From an uncultured Oscillospiraceae bacterium (GTDB lineage: Bacteria > Bacillota > Clostridia > Oscillospirales > Oscillospiraceae): DNA of 48,681 nt. Shown one piece after another: positions 24,583 through 31,585 of this stretch. The notes under the pieces were generated by a model that worked only from the letters and a program-made list of their open reading frames with translations, was not told where the DNA came from and searched no databases. The first letter of the stretch is position 1, and each line of letters begins with the position of its first letter. The position numbers and the translations under genes are program-made. The stretch covers positions 1-48,681 of the forward strand of contig CAJTYK010000012.1 of NCBI GenBank assembly GCA_910584285.1, read 5' to 3'.

Positions 24583-25685
24583 TTATGCCGCCATGCCCGC
24601 TTTTTTGAGTTGGACAGGCAGCACCAAGGCCCGGTCGCCGCGTCCCTCAGCCTCAATGATGATGGGGCCAAGGGATCCGGCGCTGACCTTCATGTTCACG
24701 GACGGCTCCTTTTTGAACTGCTCCAGGGCGTCCGTCATGTAATCCAGGTTAAACCCAAATTCCACGCCTTCGCACCGGGTTGTGGAGATTTTCGTGGCGT
24801 ACCGCTCCCCCATGCTCTCGGCCAGCAGCGCGCCGCCGCTGAAGCGCACCAGGTGGGCGCGGTTTCCCCGCAGGGACTGCTTCAGATATTTCAGCTCGAC
24901 CAGGAACTCCTTGGGGGACACCTGGAACTCCGCCCGAAACCTGTCCGGGAGGGCGCTGCCCAGCTTGAACAGCTCGCCCTCGGGCAGCCGAAACAGCAGC
25001 GATGTCACGCCGTCGGTCACCTTGGCGAACCGCTCCCCCAACTGGATGGAGACCGCCTGATCCTCAAACAGCTTCAGATGCTCCAGCGCGTCCGGGGCCG
25101 CCATGAAAGGCGCGGGCACCTCTAACTCCGGGTCGGTATCCCAGGCCATGCGGTAGCCGTCCACAGCGTAGACATGGCTTCCGCTGAACTGCACCTTGCT
25201 CCGGCTGGGCCGGGTATCATCAGGACTGGGAAACGCGGCGGCATACCTCACCCGCTCCATGCGGGCGTACAGCTTGGCTGCGTTGGCGGTAAAGCTGTGC
25301 CTCGGTTCCCACCTCGGCCCCCGGGGGAAATCCTCGGGCAGGAACGGGTGTAGCTCCGCAGACCGGGGCCCGCAGGACAGCGCCAGCGTGATCCGCCGGT
25401 GTTCCCCCACGCCCTTCTCCGTCTGTTCCAGGATCAATTCGCCTTCAAACTGCCGGAAGCCCTGGCGGTCTCGCGGGGCCGATCCAGCAAAAAAGCAAAG
25501 TCATCCCCTTGTGCGGGCAGCTCCACAGACAGATAGGTATCGATGTTGGTGGAGGTTAGAGTACAGTGATCCGCCTCAAACCGAACCAGCACCGCGTTCA
25601 GGACGGGGATGGACGATTTGCGGATCATGCCGCTCACCCGATCTAACGCCTGAATAAATTCTTTCGCGTCTACTTTGGCTCTCAT
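24583..25685 (-). pseudogene. dnaN: Sliding clamp (DnaN-like) with a single-base frameshift
   Basis: Two adjacent frames together give a beta-clamp of normal length (about 366 residues). The first (25685-25434) encodes the N-terminal clamp domain: FIQALDRVSGMIRKSSIPVL and CTLTSTNIDTYLSVE. It runs out at ETARASGSLKAN. The second frame resumes with FRQFEGELILEQTEKG and continues through domains 2 and 3. The natural join is ETARA + FRQFEGEL, needing one extra base near 25458-25460. A T6 run (T TTT TTG, 25494-25488) that fits a -1 slippery heptamer lies 30 bases upstream in the first frame. The gene's ATG overlaps the ThiF stop codon. It is either broken, mis-sequenced, or expressed by frameshifting. 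Confidence 0.75.
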
Positions 25686-26461
25686 GCCGCTTGTTTCCTC
25701 CTCGCGTTTGTTTTTTGCAGCTCAGGCCGCACGTTGACGGTCTTGGTGGAAAAAGTCACTTTCCGTACCGTGCTGTTCCCCGTGGCCAAAATGTTGTAGA
25801 TCATGTCCACCACCACCGTGGCCGCCGTGATGTTGGCCGCCATGCTCTGGGGTGCTGACACCGACGCCTCGGCGCAGGACAGCTCCGTGGGGAACTTGTC
25901 CGTTTCCTCCAGCACGTCCGGGTAGACGATGCCGATAGGCGGGTAGTAGGTTCTGCCGCCCCGGCGCACGCCGCACACCACCTGGCCGGTGAACTCGCCG
26001 TTGCCGCTGTCGATGTAGATCAGCTCTGTGGCCTGATAAAACGCCCGGTGGCACAGCTGCCGGGATTTGTTATTGTCCACAGCGCCGATGAGGATCACAA
26101 GCTCCGACACCCGCACGTTGTATTCGTGGCCAGGCTGGCGCATCCAGAGATAGTCCGGCTCCAGCAGGCCGCGAAGCTGCTCCTCATCCTCCACAAAGGA
26201 GGGCACGTACTCCGTTTCCATGCCGAACACGGCGGAATACCGTTCCGCCAGCACCCTGGCCTTGTTCTCCCCCAGATCGGCGGGGGTGAAGTTCTGCCGC
26301 ACCAGGTTCTTTTCCTCCACCACGTCGCCGTCGCAGAGGATGAACCGCACCGGGCGGCGCAGGGAGTACAGCAGGCGGTACAGATGGGGCGCGATATGGC
26401 CTCCTGTGCCTCCTGTGCCCAGCATGACGATCTTCACCGGGCGGGTCATAGAAAACTTCAT
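25682..26461 (-). CDS. ThiF/E1-like adenylating enzyme (PRTRC ThiF type)
   Basis: 259-residue Rossmann protein of the E1/ThiF superfamily: nucleotide loop LGTGGTGG (Gly15-Gly20), acidic strand CDGDVVE (Asp44/Asp46), the N-x2-R-Q motif NLVRQNF (Asn52, Arg55, Gln56) and Lys67. These are the adenylation residues. No CxxC zinc pairs are visible, and the C-terminal part has YIDSGNGEFTGQVVCG. Family members adenylate the C-terminus of a ubiquitin-like protein or a similar substrate. ATGA overlaps join it to the JAB gene upstream (26458-26461) and the clamp gene downstream (25682-25685), so all three are translated together. GGGAGG precedes the ATG at 26461. Confidence 0.85.
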   Translation of the reverse strand: MKFSMTRPVKIVMLGTGGTGGHIAPHLYRLLYSLRRPVRFILCDGDVVEEKNLVRQNFTPADLGENKARVLAERYSAVFGMETEYVPSFVEDEEQLRGLLEPDYLWMRQPGHEYNVRVSELVILIGAVDNNKSRQLCHRAFYQATELIYIDSGNGEFTGQVVCGVRRGGRTYYPPIGIVYPDVLEETDKFPTELSCAEASVSAPQSMAANITAATVVVDMIYNILATGNSTVRKVTFSTKTVNVRPELQKTNARRKQAA

Positions 26462-27912
26462 TGGCGGGCCTCCCAGGATTTCTCTCCCGGTTTCCCGGCC
26501 ATGGGACGCAGCACCGGCGGGATGCTCCTGTGCAGCAGCTTCACTTGAGTGCGCCACTCGGCGGGGAACACCGCGCCAAAGCTCTCCAGCACACAGCCTG
26601 GGTCTAAGGGCAGATAGGTTCCTCCGCAGGACATCCGCACCGTGATGTCGGGGAAGAACTTGTCCAGGCGGCCCACCACGATGTAGATTCGGGTGGCCCG
26701 CTCGTCCTCATCATCCACGGGGGAGAACTTGGCCTCCATGCTGTTGTGGCTGTGGATGTCGATGTAGTGGAGGTAGCGATCCTCCGGCAGATCGTCCCGG
26801 TTCAGTTTGGCGTCGATGTGGGCTTTGGTCACCATCTGCTCAGGGACGCGCACCACAAATTCCTGCTCCTGCTTGTCCCAGAGGATGTGGGCAAGCGCCT
26901 CAAATTCCTCCGGGCCGGTCATGCAGCACCGAAAGAAGGAGATGATCTGGGCCAGCAGCTCCATGGGCACCAGGGGGAGGGCCGGGGTAAACCCGGCCCT
27001 GACCGATCCCAGGTCGATCACGCTGTCTTTGGGGGCGATGAACTCGCCCAGCTCGTTTTTGCGCAGCTCGTACACCCTGCCGTCCCCGCCGGGGATGGTG
27101 CAGATGGCCTTGCCCGACGCCCGGGCCTCCTCCAGCGAGGCGAACACGCCCTTATAGGCGGCGATACCCTTGCTCTGGGCGGTGACACGGGGCTTCACCA
27201 GGCAGTCCGGGTTCTTGGCCTTCTTGAGGTTGTCCAGGAAGGGCTTGGACAGCTCGATATCCTTCTTGACGGAGGCGATGGTGGTGCCCTTGGGGTCGGT
27301 GATGGCCTTGACCGTCTTGCCGTACTCCACCGTCCAGGACACCTTCTTGCCCTCACCCAGCTCGGGGAAGTCCGCCGACTTGGCGATGCGAAGCTCCTCG
27401 AAGGTCATGCCGGGGTCGGTGATGTCCTCCCGGGCGCTGCCGTAGTGGAACACCGGGGCCTTCTCAAACAGGGGCTTGGCCGCTTTCTGCTCGGTCTTGG
27501 CCTCCTGCTCCGCCATGGCGGCGGCCAGGGGGTCGATATCCACCGGGGGCTGGGTCGCCAGGGCCGCGGAAGCCGCCGCAGGCGCAGGGGCCGCGGGCTT
27601 AACCTCGGGGGCCGGGGCAGGCTGCACAGGCTGGACGCTCTGGAACACCGGCGGCGCAGATGCTGCGGGCTGCTGGGCGGCCTGGGGCACGGGCTGGGGC
27701 TGCGCCTGTTCGGCGGGCATAGCCGTCGTCTGGGGCTGCCCCTGCGGGATGGCTGCGGCGGGCGCGGTCTGCTGGGCCAGCGCCGCCTCAAAGGGGTTCA
27801 CGTTGCTGGGGGTTCCGCCGTTAGGCGCGCCGCCGAAAATGGCATAGAAGTCCAGGCCCTCGCCGCCGGCCAGTTCGCCGAACGGGAATGTGCTGCTGTT
27901 CTGTTCACTCAT
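26458..27912 (-). CDS. JAB/JAMM metallopeptidase-domain protein with disordered N-terminus
   Basis: 484 residues in three parts. Residues 40-125 are Ala/Pro/Gln-rich and probably disordered. Residues about 186-300 form a mixed alpha/beta region beginning VSWTVEYGKTVKAI. Residues about 310-445 form a JAB domain with the complete zinc motif HSHNSMEAKFSPVD (His387, His389, Ser397, Asp400; H-x-H-x7-S-x2-D). JAB enzymes cut isopeptide or peptide bonds after ubiquitin-like proteins. The start at 27912 has GAGAGGAG 8 bases upstream, and an intrinsic terminator in the leader ends 28 bases before it. Coupled to the ThiF gene by an ATGA overlap, it recalls the JAB/E1 pairs of prokaryotic ubiquitin-like and PRTRC systems. 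Confidence 0.82.
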   Translation of the reverse strand: MSEQNSSTFPFGELAGGEGLDFYAIFGGAPNGGTPSNVNPFEAALAQQTAPAAAIPQGQPQTTAMPAEQAQPQPVPQAAQQPAASAPPVFQSVQPVQPAPAPEVKPAAPAPAAASAALATQPPVDIDPLAAAMAEQEAKTEQKAAKPLFEKAPVFHYGSAREDITDPGMTFEELRIAKSADFPELGEGKKVSWTVEYGKTVKAITDPKGTTIASVKKDIELSKPFLDNLKKAKNPDCLVKPRVTAQSKGIAAYKGVFASLEEARASGKAICTIPGGDGRVYELRKNELGEFIAPKDSVIDLGSVRAGFTPALPLVPMELLAQIISFFRCCMTGPEEFEALAHILWDKQEQEFVVRVPEQMVTKAHIDAKLNRDDLPEDRYLHYIDIHSHNSMEAKFSPVDDEDERATRIYIVVGRLDKFFPDITVRMSCGGTYLPLDPGCVLESFGAVFPAEWRTQVKLLHRSIPPVLRPMAGKPGEKSWEARQ

Positions 27913-27940
27913 GGTCTTTTCTCCTCTCGTTTTTGAGGAC

Positions 27941-27980
27941 AAAAAAAGACCGTGAACCGCCCCATGGGCACTCACAGTCT
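27941..27980 (-). terminator. Attenuator-like intrinsic terminator in leader A
   Basis: Minus strand: GACTGTGAGTGCCC, loop AT, GGGGCGGTTCACGGTC, then seven T. It ends 28 bases before the JAB start codon. The second leader has the same stem with several changes concentrated in the inner part and loop, which supports a selected hairpin. Confidence 0.8.
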
Positions 27981-28115
27981 TCTTGTCCTGATATTTTGTT
28001 CTTCCAGGCCGCTTCAGTCCGGCGGAGGGCATACTTCGCCCCCTTTCTACGCCAGTCCCCCCTAACTTACTCCGCCCTAACTTACTCCGCCCTGAAATAC
28101 AAGTTCATTGTACCA
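27941..28115 (-). promoter_or_regulatory. Conserved 5' leader A (extended -10 promoter, tandem repeats, attenuator)
   Basis: Reading 5' to 3' on the minus strand: extended -10 TGG-TACAAT (28115-28107), two tandem 15-bp repeats GGGCGGAGTAAGTTA (28092-28078 and 28077-28063) with a third degenerate copy, a conserved middle segment with a GCCG...CGGC stem-loop, and an intrinsic terminator (27980-27941). The whole is repeated with about 80% identity at 43013-43187 before an unrelated gene. An upstream hairpin (GGTGGA / TCCACC) before the promoter is also kept, with a different loop. It is probably a cis-acting RNA that controls read-through into the JAB/ThiF/DnaN operon. Confidence 0.7.
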
Positions 28116-28161
28116 TGTTGGGGTGCGGGCGGATAGGTGGAGAACATCCACCATGGCGGCG

Positions 28162-29004
28162 CTATTTCCAGAAACCGATAAAGTCTGTCCCGGTCTCCGG
28201 ATCCATGGCGATCATGTACTCCGGTGAGCCCTTCAATTCCCGATCCTCCACCCCCAGCGCATATAGGAGCAGGCCAAGCGCGTCATGAAGCCCGGCCTGC
28301 TCTTGTGCGTTGTAGCCCAGGGCATATCCGGGCTGATACCGCCAGATGGCGTTCATCAGCTCAGGCTTGCGGATCAGGCCGGCGTCAATTAACTCTGAAC
28401 GGGTACGCAGCAGCTCCCACACGGCAACACAGGCAGCTTCTCTCAAAAAATATAGATATCCCATGTCGCCCTCTGCCTCCAGTTTCCGCCCTATCTCCAG
28501 CAACCCTTCAGACAGTTCGCCGTCCCAGACCGGATAGCACACAGCCAGCACCTCTACACATTGCTCTGTCTCGATCCAGTACACGCCGTTGTCCAGCGGA
28601 CGGTGCCGGAGCGTGCGACCCCAAGGGGTGCAAAGCGGCACAGGATAGGCACCGAAATAATTCGGGCAGCGTTCCGCGCCAAACAGGGCAGCATCCAGCA
28701 GAGAAGAATCTTCAGGCAGGGGCAGGCCATGGAGCGTCAAGTATTTCAACACCTCATATTTCACCGCAGTATAGGCCCCATCCTCAGAGTCCAGCCTGTA
28801 TGTCAGGACGGGAGCACTTTGGAGCGGCCTGCCCATGGCCCGCACCTCCTGGGAAATGGAGGCGTCCTCCAGCACGATGTAATATTCCTCAGCATTTGCG
28901 GTGTCCGGCAGGACAGCAAGGTAATAGACACCGGGGCATTCCTCCTCCCAACGGTGTATCTCGCCCAATTCGTAGGCCAGCAGATCCAGCAGGTCATCGT
29001 CCAT
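28162..29004 (-). CDS. 280-residue unknown protein, copy A of a duplicated family
   Basis: 280 residues, soluble and acidic, no recognised family. It is clearly homologous along its length to the product of 43233-44096: shared stretches are LDNGVYWIET / LDNGVYWLET, GLIRKPELMNAIW / GLIQKPELMNAIW, YNAQEQAGLHDALG / YNAQEQAGIHDALG and a C-terminal GTDFIGFW. The start at 29004 is set by GAGGTG 7 bases upstream. In both loci the gene lies between a divergent XRE regulator and the conserved leader. The conserved context suggests a regulatory role or a link with the leader-controlled operon, but function is unknown. Confidence 0.75.
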   Translation of the reverse strand: MDDDLLDLLAYELGEIHRWEEECPGVYYLAVLPDTANAEEYYIVLEDASISQEVRAMGRPLQSAPVLTYRLDSEDGAYTAVKYEVLKYLTLHGLPLPEDSSLLDAALFGAERCPNYFGAYPVPLCTPWGRTLRHRPLDNGVYWIETEQCVEVLAVCYPVWDGELSEGLLEIGRKLEAEGDMGYLYFLREAACVAVWELLRTRSELIDAGLIRKPELMNAIWRYQPGYALGYNAQEQAGLHDALGLLLYALGVEDRELKGSPEYMIAMDPETGTDFIGFWK

Positions 29005-29030
29005 TTTGTTCACCTCGTCAAAAAGCAAAA

Positions 29031-29067
29031 TTACCCCTTTTGAGTTATTTTAACTCAAAAGGGGTAA
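29031..29067. promoter_or_regulatory. Perfect 17-bp inverted repeat, predicted XRE operator
   Basis: TTACCCCTTTTGAGTTA, spacer TTT, TAACTCAAAAGGGGTAA: a perfect 37-bp palindrome between the divergent 280-residue gene (start 29004) and the XRE gene (start 29121). The length and position fit an operator for a dimeric or tetrameric HTH repressor controlling both genes. Confidence 0.7.
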
Positions 29068-29120
29068 CGCTGCAAGAGATATTTGATTACCCTTGTATCA
29101 AGAAAGCGAGGGATGATCAA

Positions 29121-29363
29121 ATGACTGTTGGAATGGCCGTCAGAGAACGAATCCTGCATTTGTGTGAAGAACGTGAGCTGTCCGTCAACAAGCTGTCCAC
29201 CATTAGTGGAGTTACACAATCGACGGTGAACAATATTACAAGCGGAAGGAATAATAGCGCCACAGTGGCTACAGTCAAAAAGCTGTGCGATGGGCTGGGC
29301 ATTACTCTGCGTGAATTTTTCTCCGCACCAGAATTTGATGATTTGGAACAGGAAATCGTCTGA
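29121..29363 (+). CDS. Small XRE-family transcriptional regulator (copy A)
   Basis: 80-residue protein that is almost entirely a Cro/C1-type helix-turn-helix: LSVNKLSTISGVTQSTVNN with the recognition helix around TQSTVNNITSG, then a helix KKLCDGLGITLREFF. GAGGG lies 8 bases before the ATG. It is divergent to the 280-residue gene and faces the perfect palindrome at 29031-29067, so it probably represses that gene and itself. The second module at 44 kb also has a divergent XRE gene, though a different one. Confidence 0.88.
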   Translation: MTVGMAVRERILHLCEERELSVNKLSTISGVTQSTVNNITSGRNNSATVATVKKLCDGLGITLREFFSAPEFDDLEQEIV

Positions 29364-29397
29364 ATAATAGTGACATTAAACAGGTCGATGGAAAAGA

Positions 29398-29434
29398 AAA
29401 AGCGGCTCCACCAGAATTGGTGAAGCCGCTTTTG
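29398..29434 (+). terminator. Intrinsic terminator after XRE gene
   Basis: Stem AAGCGGCTCCACCA / TGGTGAAGCCGCTT (one mismatch), short loop, then TTTGTTT. A5 on the other side would allow action in both directions. Confidence 0.75.
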
Positions 29435-29469
29435 TTTCGCTGTGCATTCCACCCGGAAAACATTACCGC

Positions 29470-29498
29470 TTGTGTTTCACGAACACCCGTTTTATAAT
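29470..29498 (+). promoter_or_regulatory. Promoter with LexA (DinR)-like box ahead of the Y-family polymerase
   Basis: TTGTGT (29470-29475), 17-bp spacer, TATAAT (29493-29498). The spacer and first -10 base contain CGAACACCCGTTTT (29480-29493), matching 12 of 14 positions of the Bacillus-type SOS box CGAACRNRYGTTYC. LexA bound there would block the promoter, giving damage-inducible expression of the polymerase gene. Confidence 0.65.
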
Positions 29499-29533
29499 AC
29501 AACCGTTCGTAAATGGATTTAGGGGGTGATGAC

Positions 29534-30782
29534 ATGGCTCGCAATATTTTTCACATTGATTTCAATTGCTTTCTATGCCTCCGTTGAGATGCAGCGCCGC
29601 CCAGAACTGCGGAGCAAACCCGTGGCGGTGTGTGGCAGTCAGGAGGAGCGCCACGGCATTGTCCTCACGGCTAACTACATTGCGAAGCCGTTTGGGGTTA
29701 AGACGGGCATGGCCGTTTGGCAGGCAAAGCAATGCTGCCCCGACCTGGTAGTGCTGCCCCCGGATATGCGGGAGTATATCCGCATCAGTAAGCTGGCCCG
29801 GGAGATCTATGAGGACTACACCGACCAGATCGAGCCCTTCGGCCTGGATGAGAACTGGCTGGACGTGACGGGCAGCGCAGGGTTGTTCGGCTCCCCCATG
29901 GCCATGGCGAAGGAGATCAGCGACCGCATCAAGTTCGAGCTGGGCATCACCGCCAGCATCGGCGTGGCCGACAACAAGGTCACCGCTAAGCTGGGCAGCG
30001 ACTACAGAAAACCGGATGCCATCACCCGCATTGAGGCGGACAACTACCGGGAGATCGCCTATCCTTTGCCGGTGCGGGATCTGCTCTACGTCGGTTCGGC
30101 CACGGAGCGGAAGCTGCACAGTCTCGGCATCTATACCATTGGCCAGTTGGCCCAGTGCCCAGTAAGCTGCCTCACCTACAAGCTGGGCAAGATGGGGGCC
30201 GTCCTCCACACCTTCGCAAACGGAAAAGATCCTTCCCCAGTGAAGCGCGCCGACTACGCCGCCACAGTCAAGTCCGTGGGCAATAGTGCCACCACTCCCC
30301 GCGATCTGGTGTCTGAAGAAGATGTCCACCTGATGCTGTATCTGCTGGCTGAGAGCGTGGCCGCACGGATGCGGGATCTGGCTGCGCGGTGTATGGTGGT
30401 AGAGCTGTATGTCCGGGACACCGGTCTGGCCTCTTTCACCCGCCAGCGTAAGCTGGCCGTGCCCACCTGCTCCAGCGCGGAGATCGCCCAGGTGGCTTTT
30501 GAGCTGTTCCGGGCAAACTACCGCTGGAACCAGCCGATCCGGAGCATTGGCGTGCGGGGAGCGGAGCTGGTGGAGGCGGACGCCGGGGTGCAGACCTCCC
30601 TGCTGGATGATGATGCCAAGCGGGAGAAGTGGGAGCGCATCGACGCCGCCATGGATCACCTGCGCCAACGGTACGGCTATATGAGCATACGCCGGGCTGT
30701 GACCTGTGCTGACCCGGAACTGGGCAGGATCAACCCCAGGGACGATCACACTGTCCATCCCGTAGGATACTTCGGAGGATGA
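29534..30782 (+). pseudogene. dinB: Y-family DNA polymerase (DinB/UmuC-like) with an N-terminal frameshift
   Basis: From the ATG at 29534 (AGGGGGTG upstream) the frame reads MARNIFHIDFNCF and then stops within six codons. The rest of the polymerase, from YASVEMQRRPELRSKPV onward, is in another frame up to 30782. Removing one T from the TTT at 29570-29572 restores the family start HIDFNCFYASVE, which holds the first catalytic Asp. Later motifs are intact: SIGVADNKVTAKLGSDYRKP, little-finger domain, and the clamp-binding motif QTSLLDDD near the end. Without the repair no catalytic protein can be made from the proper start. It is either a pseudogene or a sequence error. Confidence 0.8.
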
Positions 30783-30784
30783 CC

Positions 30785-31039
30785 ATGAGTGAGGCAAAAC
30801 GTGAAAAGCGGTATGTGCCGGTGGTGGTGCGCTTCGACGCGGAGGGACGGCTCCGGCCATTGGAAATTGAGTTTGACGAGGAGCACAGATACGCCGTGGA
30901 GCGGGTGCTGGACGTGTGCCGCGCCGCCTGCCAGACAGTGGGGGGCGTGGGGGTGCGCTATACTGTCCGGATTCAAGGGCAAGAGCGGTATTTATGGCTT
31001 GAAAGGGATCGTTGGTTTGTTGAGGCAGTCTGCAAATAA
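30785..31039 (+). CDS. Small protein coupled to the Y-family polymerase
   Basis: 84 residues, no recognised family; begins SEAKREKRYVPVVVRFDAEG and ends with a short beta-rich YTVRIQGQERYLWLERDRW. The second ATG (30785) is used, 6 bases after GGAGG, so it starts 3 bases past the polymerase stop. Small partner genes next to Y-family polymerases (YolD-like in Bacillus) are common, but I see no clear YolD similarity. It would be SOS-controlled with the polymerase. Confidence 0.65.
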   Translation: MSEAKREKRYVPVVVRFDAEGRLRPLEIEFDEEHRYAVERVLDVCRAACQTVGGVGVRYTVRIQGQERYLWLERDRWFVEAVCK

Positions 31040-31103
31040 AGGCGAAAACGCATTGAATCAGCGCATATTTGGGTTTTGCGATTGAATAATTTACCCTTTG
31101 ATA

Positions 31104-31132
31104 TTGCTTTTTTGGCCACAGGCTTTTATAAT
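31104..31132 (+). promoter_or_regulatory. Promoter of the DUF6465-like gene
   Basis: TTGCTT (31104-31109), 17-bp spacer, TATAAT (31127-31132), 46 bases before the start codon at 31179. Confidence 0.65.
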
Positions 31133-31178
31133 GAAATGGATATCTGACCCAATCGATTACAAAGTGAGGTTGGTACCC

Positions 31179-31508
31179 ATGGACGAGGATAAAAAGGTCA
31201 GCGAAGCCACTGAGCGGGTTCCAAAAAAGAGGGGCGGCAGGAAGCCCATGACGCCGGAAGAAAAAGCGGCTGCGGCAAAGGCACGGGCTGAAGAAAAGGC
31301 CAAGGCGGACAGTCTCAAGCCTGCATTCATCGTGCAATTTCAGGGTTCCGAGGTGGATCTGGACACGCTGGCGGAGGCGGCAAAAGCTGACTTCCACCAG
31401 GCGAAAAAGCGCACGCCTATCACCGATTTGAAGCTGTACGTCAAACCGGAGGAGCGCATGGCCTACTATGTGGTGAACGGGAAGTTCAACGGGAGCGTAT
31501 CCTACTAA
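31179..31508 (+). CDS. DUF6465-like protein with Lys/Ala-rich N-terminus
   Basis: 109 residues. The first half is highly charged (KKRGGRKPMTPEEKAAAAK) and probably disordered or nucleic-acid binding; the second half holds the small domain AFIVQFQGSEVDLDTL ... TDLKLYVKPEERMAYYVVNG that I associate with DUF6465 of Clostridia. That domain is a compact strand-helix-strand fold. Its function is unknown. It is a single-gene unit with its own promoter and terminator on the plus strand, inside a region where most genes run the other way. The start at 31179 is preceded by a GAGG site. Confidence 0.7.
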   Translation: MDEDKKVSEATERVPKKRGGRKPMTPEEKAAAAKARAEEKAKADSLKPAFIVQFQGSEVDLDTLAEAAKADFHQAKKRTPITDLKLYVKPEERMAYYVVNGKFNGSVSY

Positions 31509-31519
31509 TTGCATAAAAA

Positions 31520-31560
31520 AGCAGGGGACAATGGCAATTCGATGCCACTGTCCCCTGTTT
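31520..31560 (+). terminator. Intrinsic terminator between convergent genes
   Basis: Long stem GCAGGGGACAATGGCA / TGCCACTGTCCCCTG (one mismatch) with A6 before and TTT after. It lies between the DUF6465-like gene and the convergent VWA gene and can serve both. Confidence 0.8.
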
Positions 31561-31585
31561 GTGTTGCCCTGTTTTACAGCCTGAT

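Noticed and set aside
28063..28092. CRISPR-like repeat array
   Set aside because: Only two or three 15-bp tandem units with no spacers; they belong to the leader.
29526..29600. Alternative start of the polymerase at 29526 giving a membrane-like N-terminus
   Set aside because: That N-terminus (MMTWLAIFFTLISIAF) is just the out-of-frame reading of the true start; the frame at 29534 gives the conserved HIDFNCF motif.
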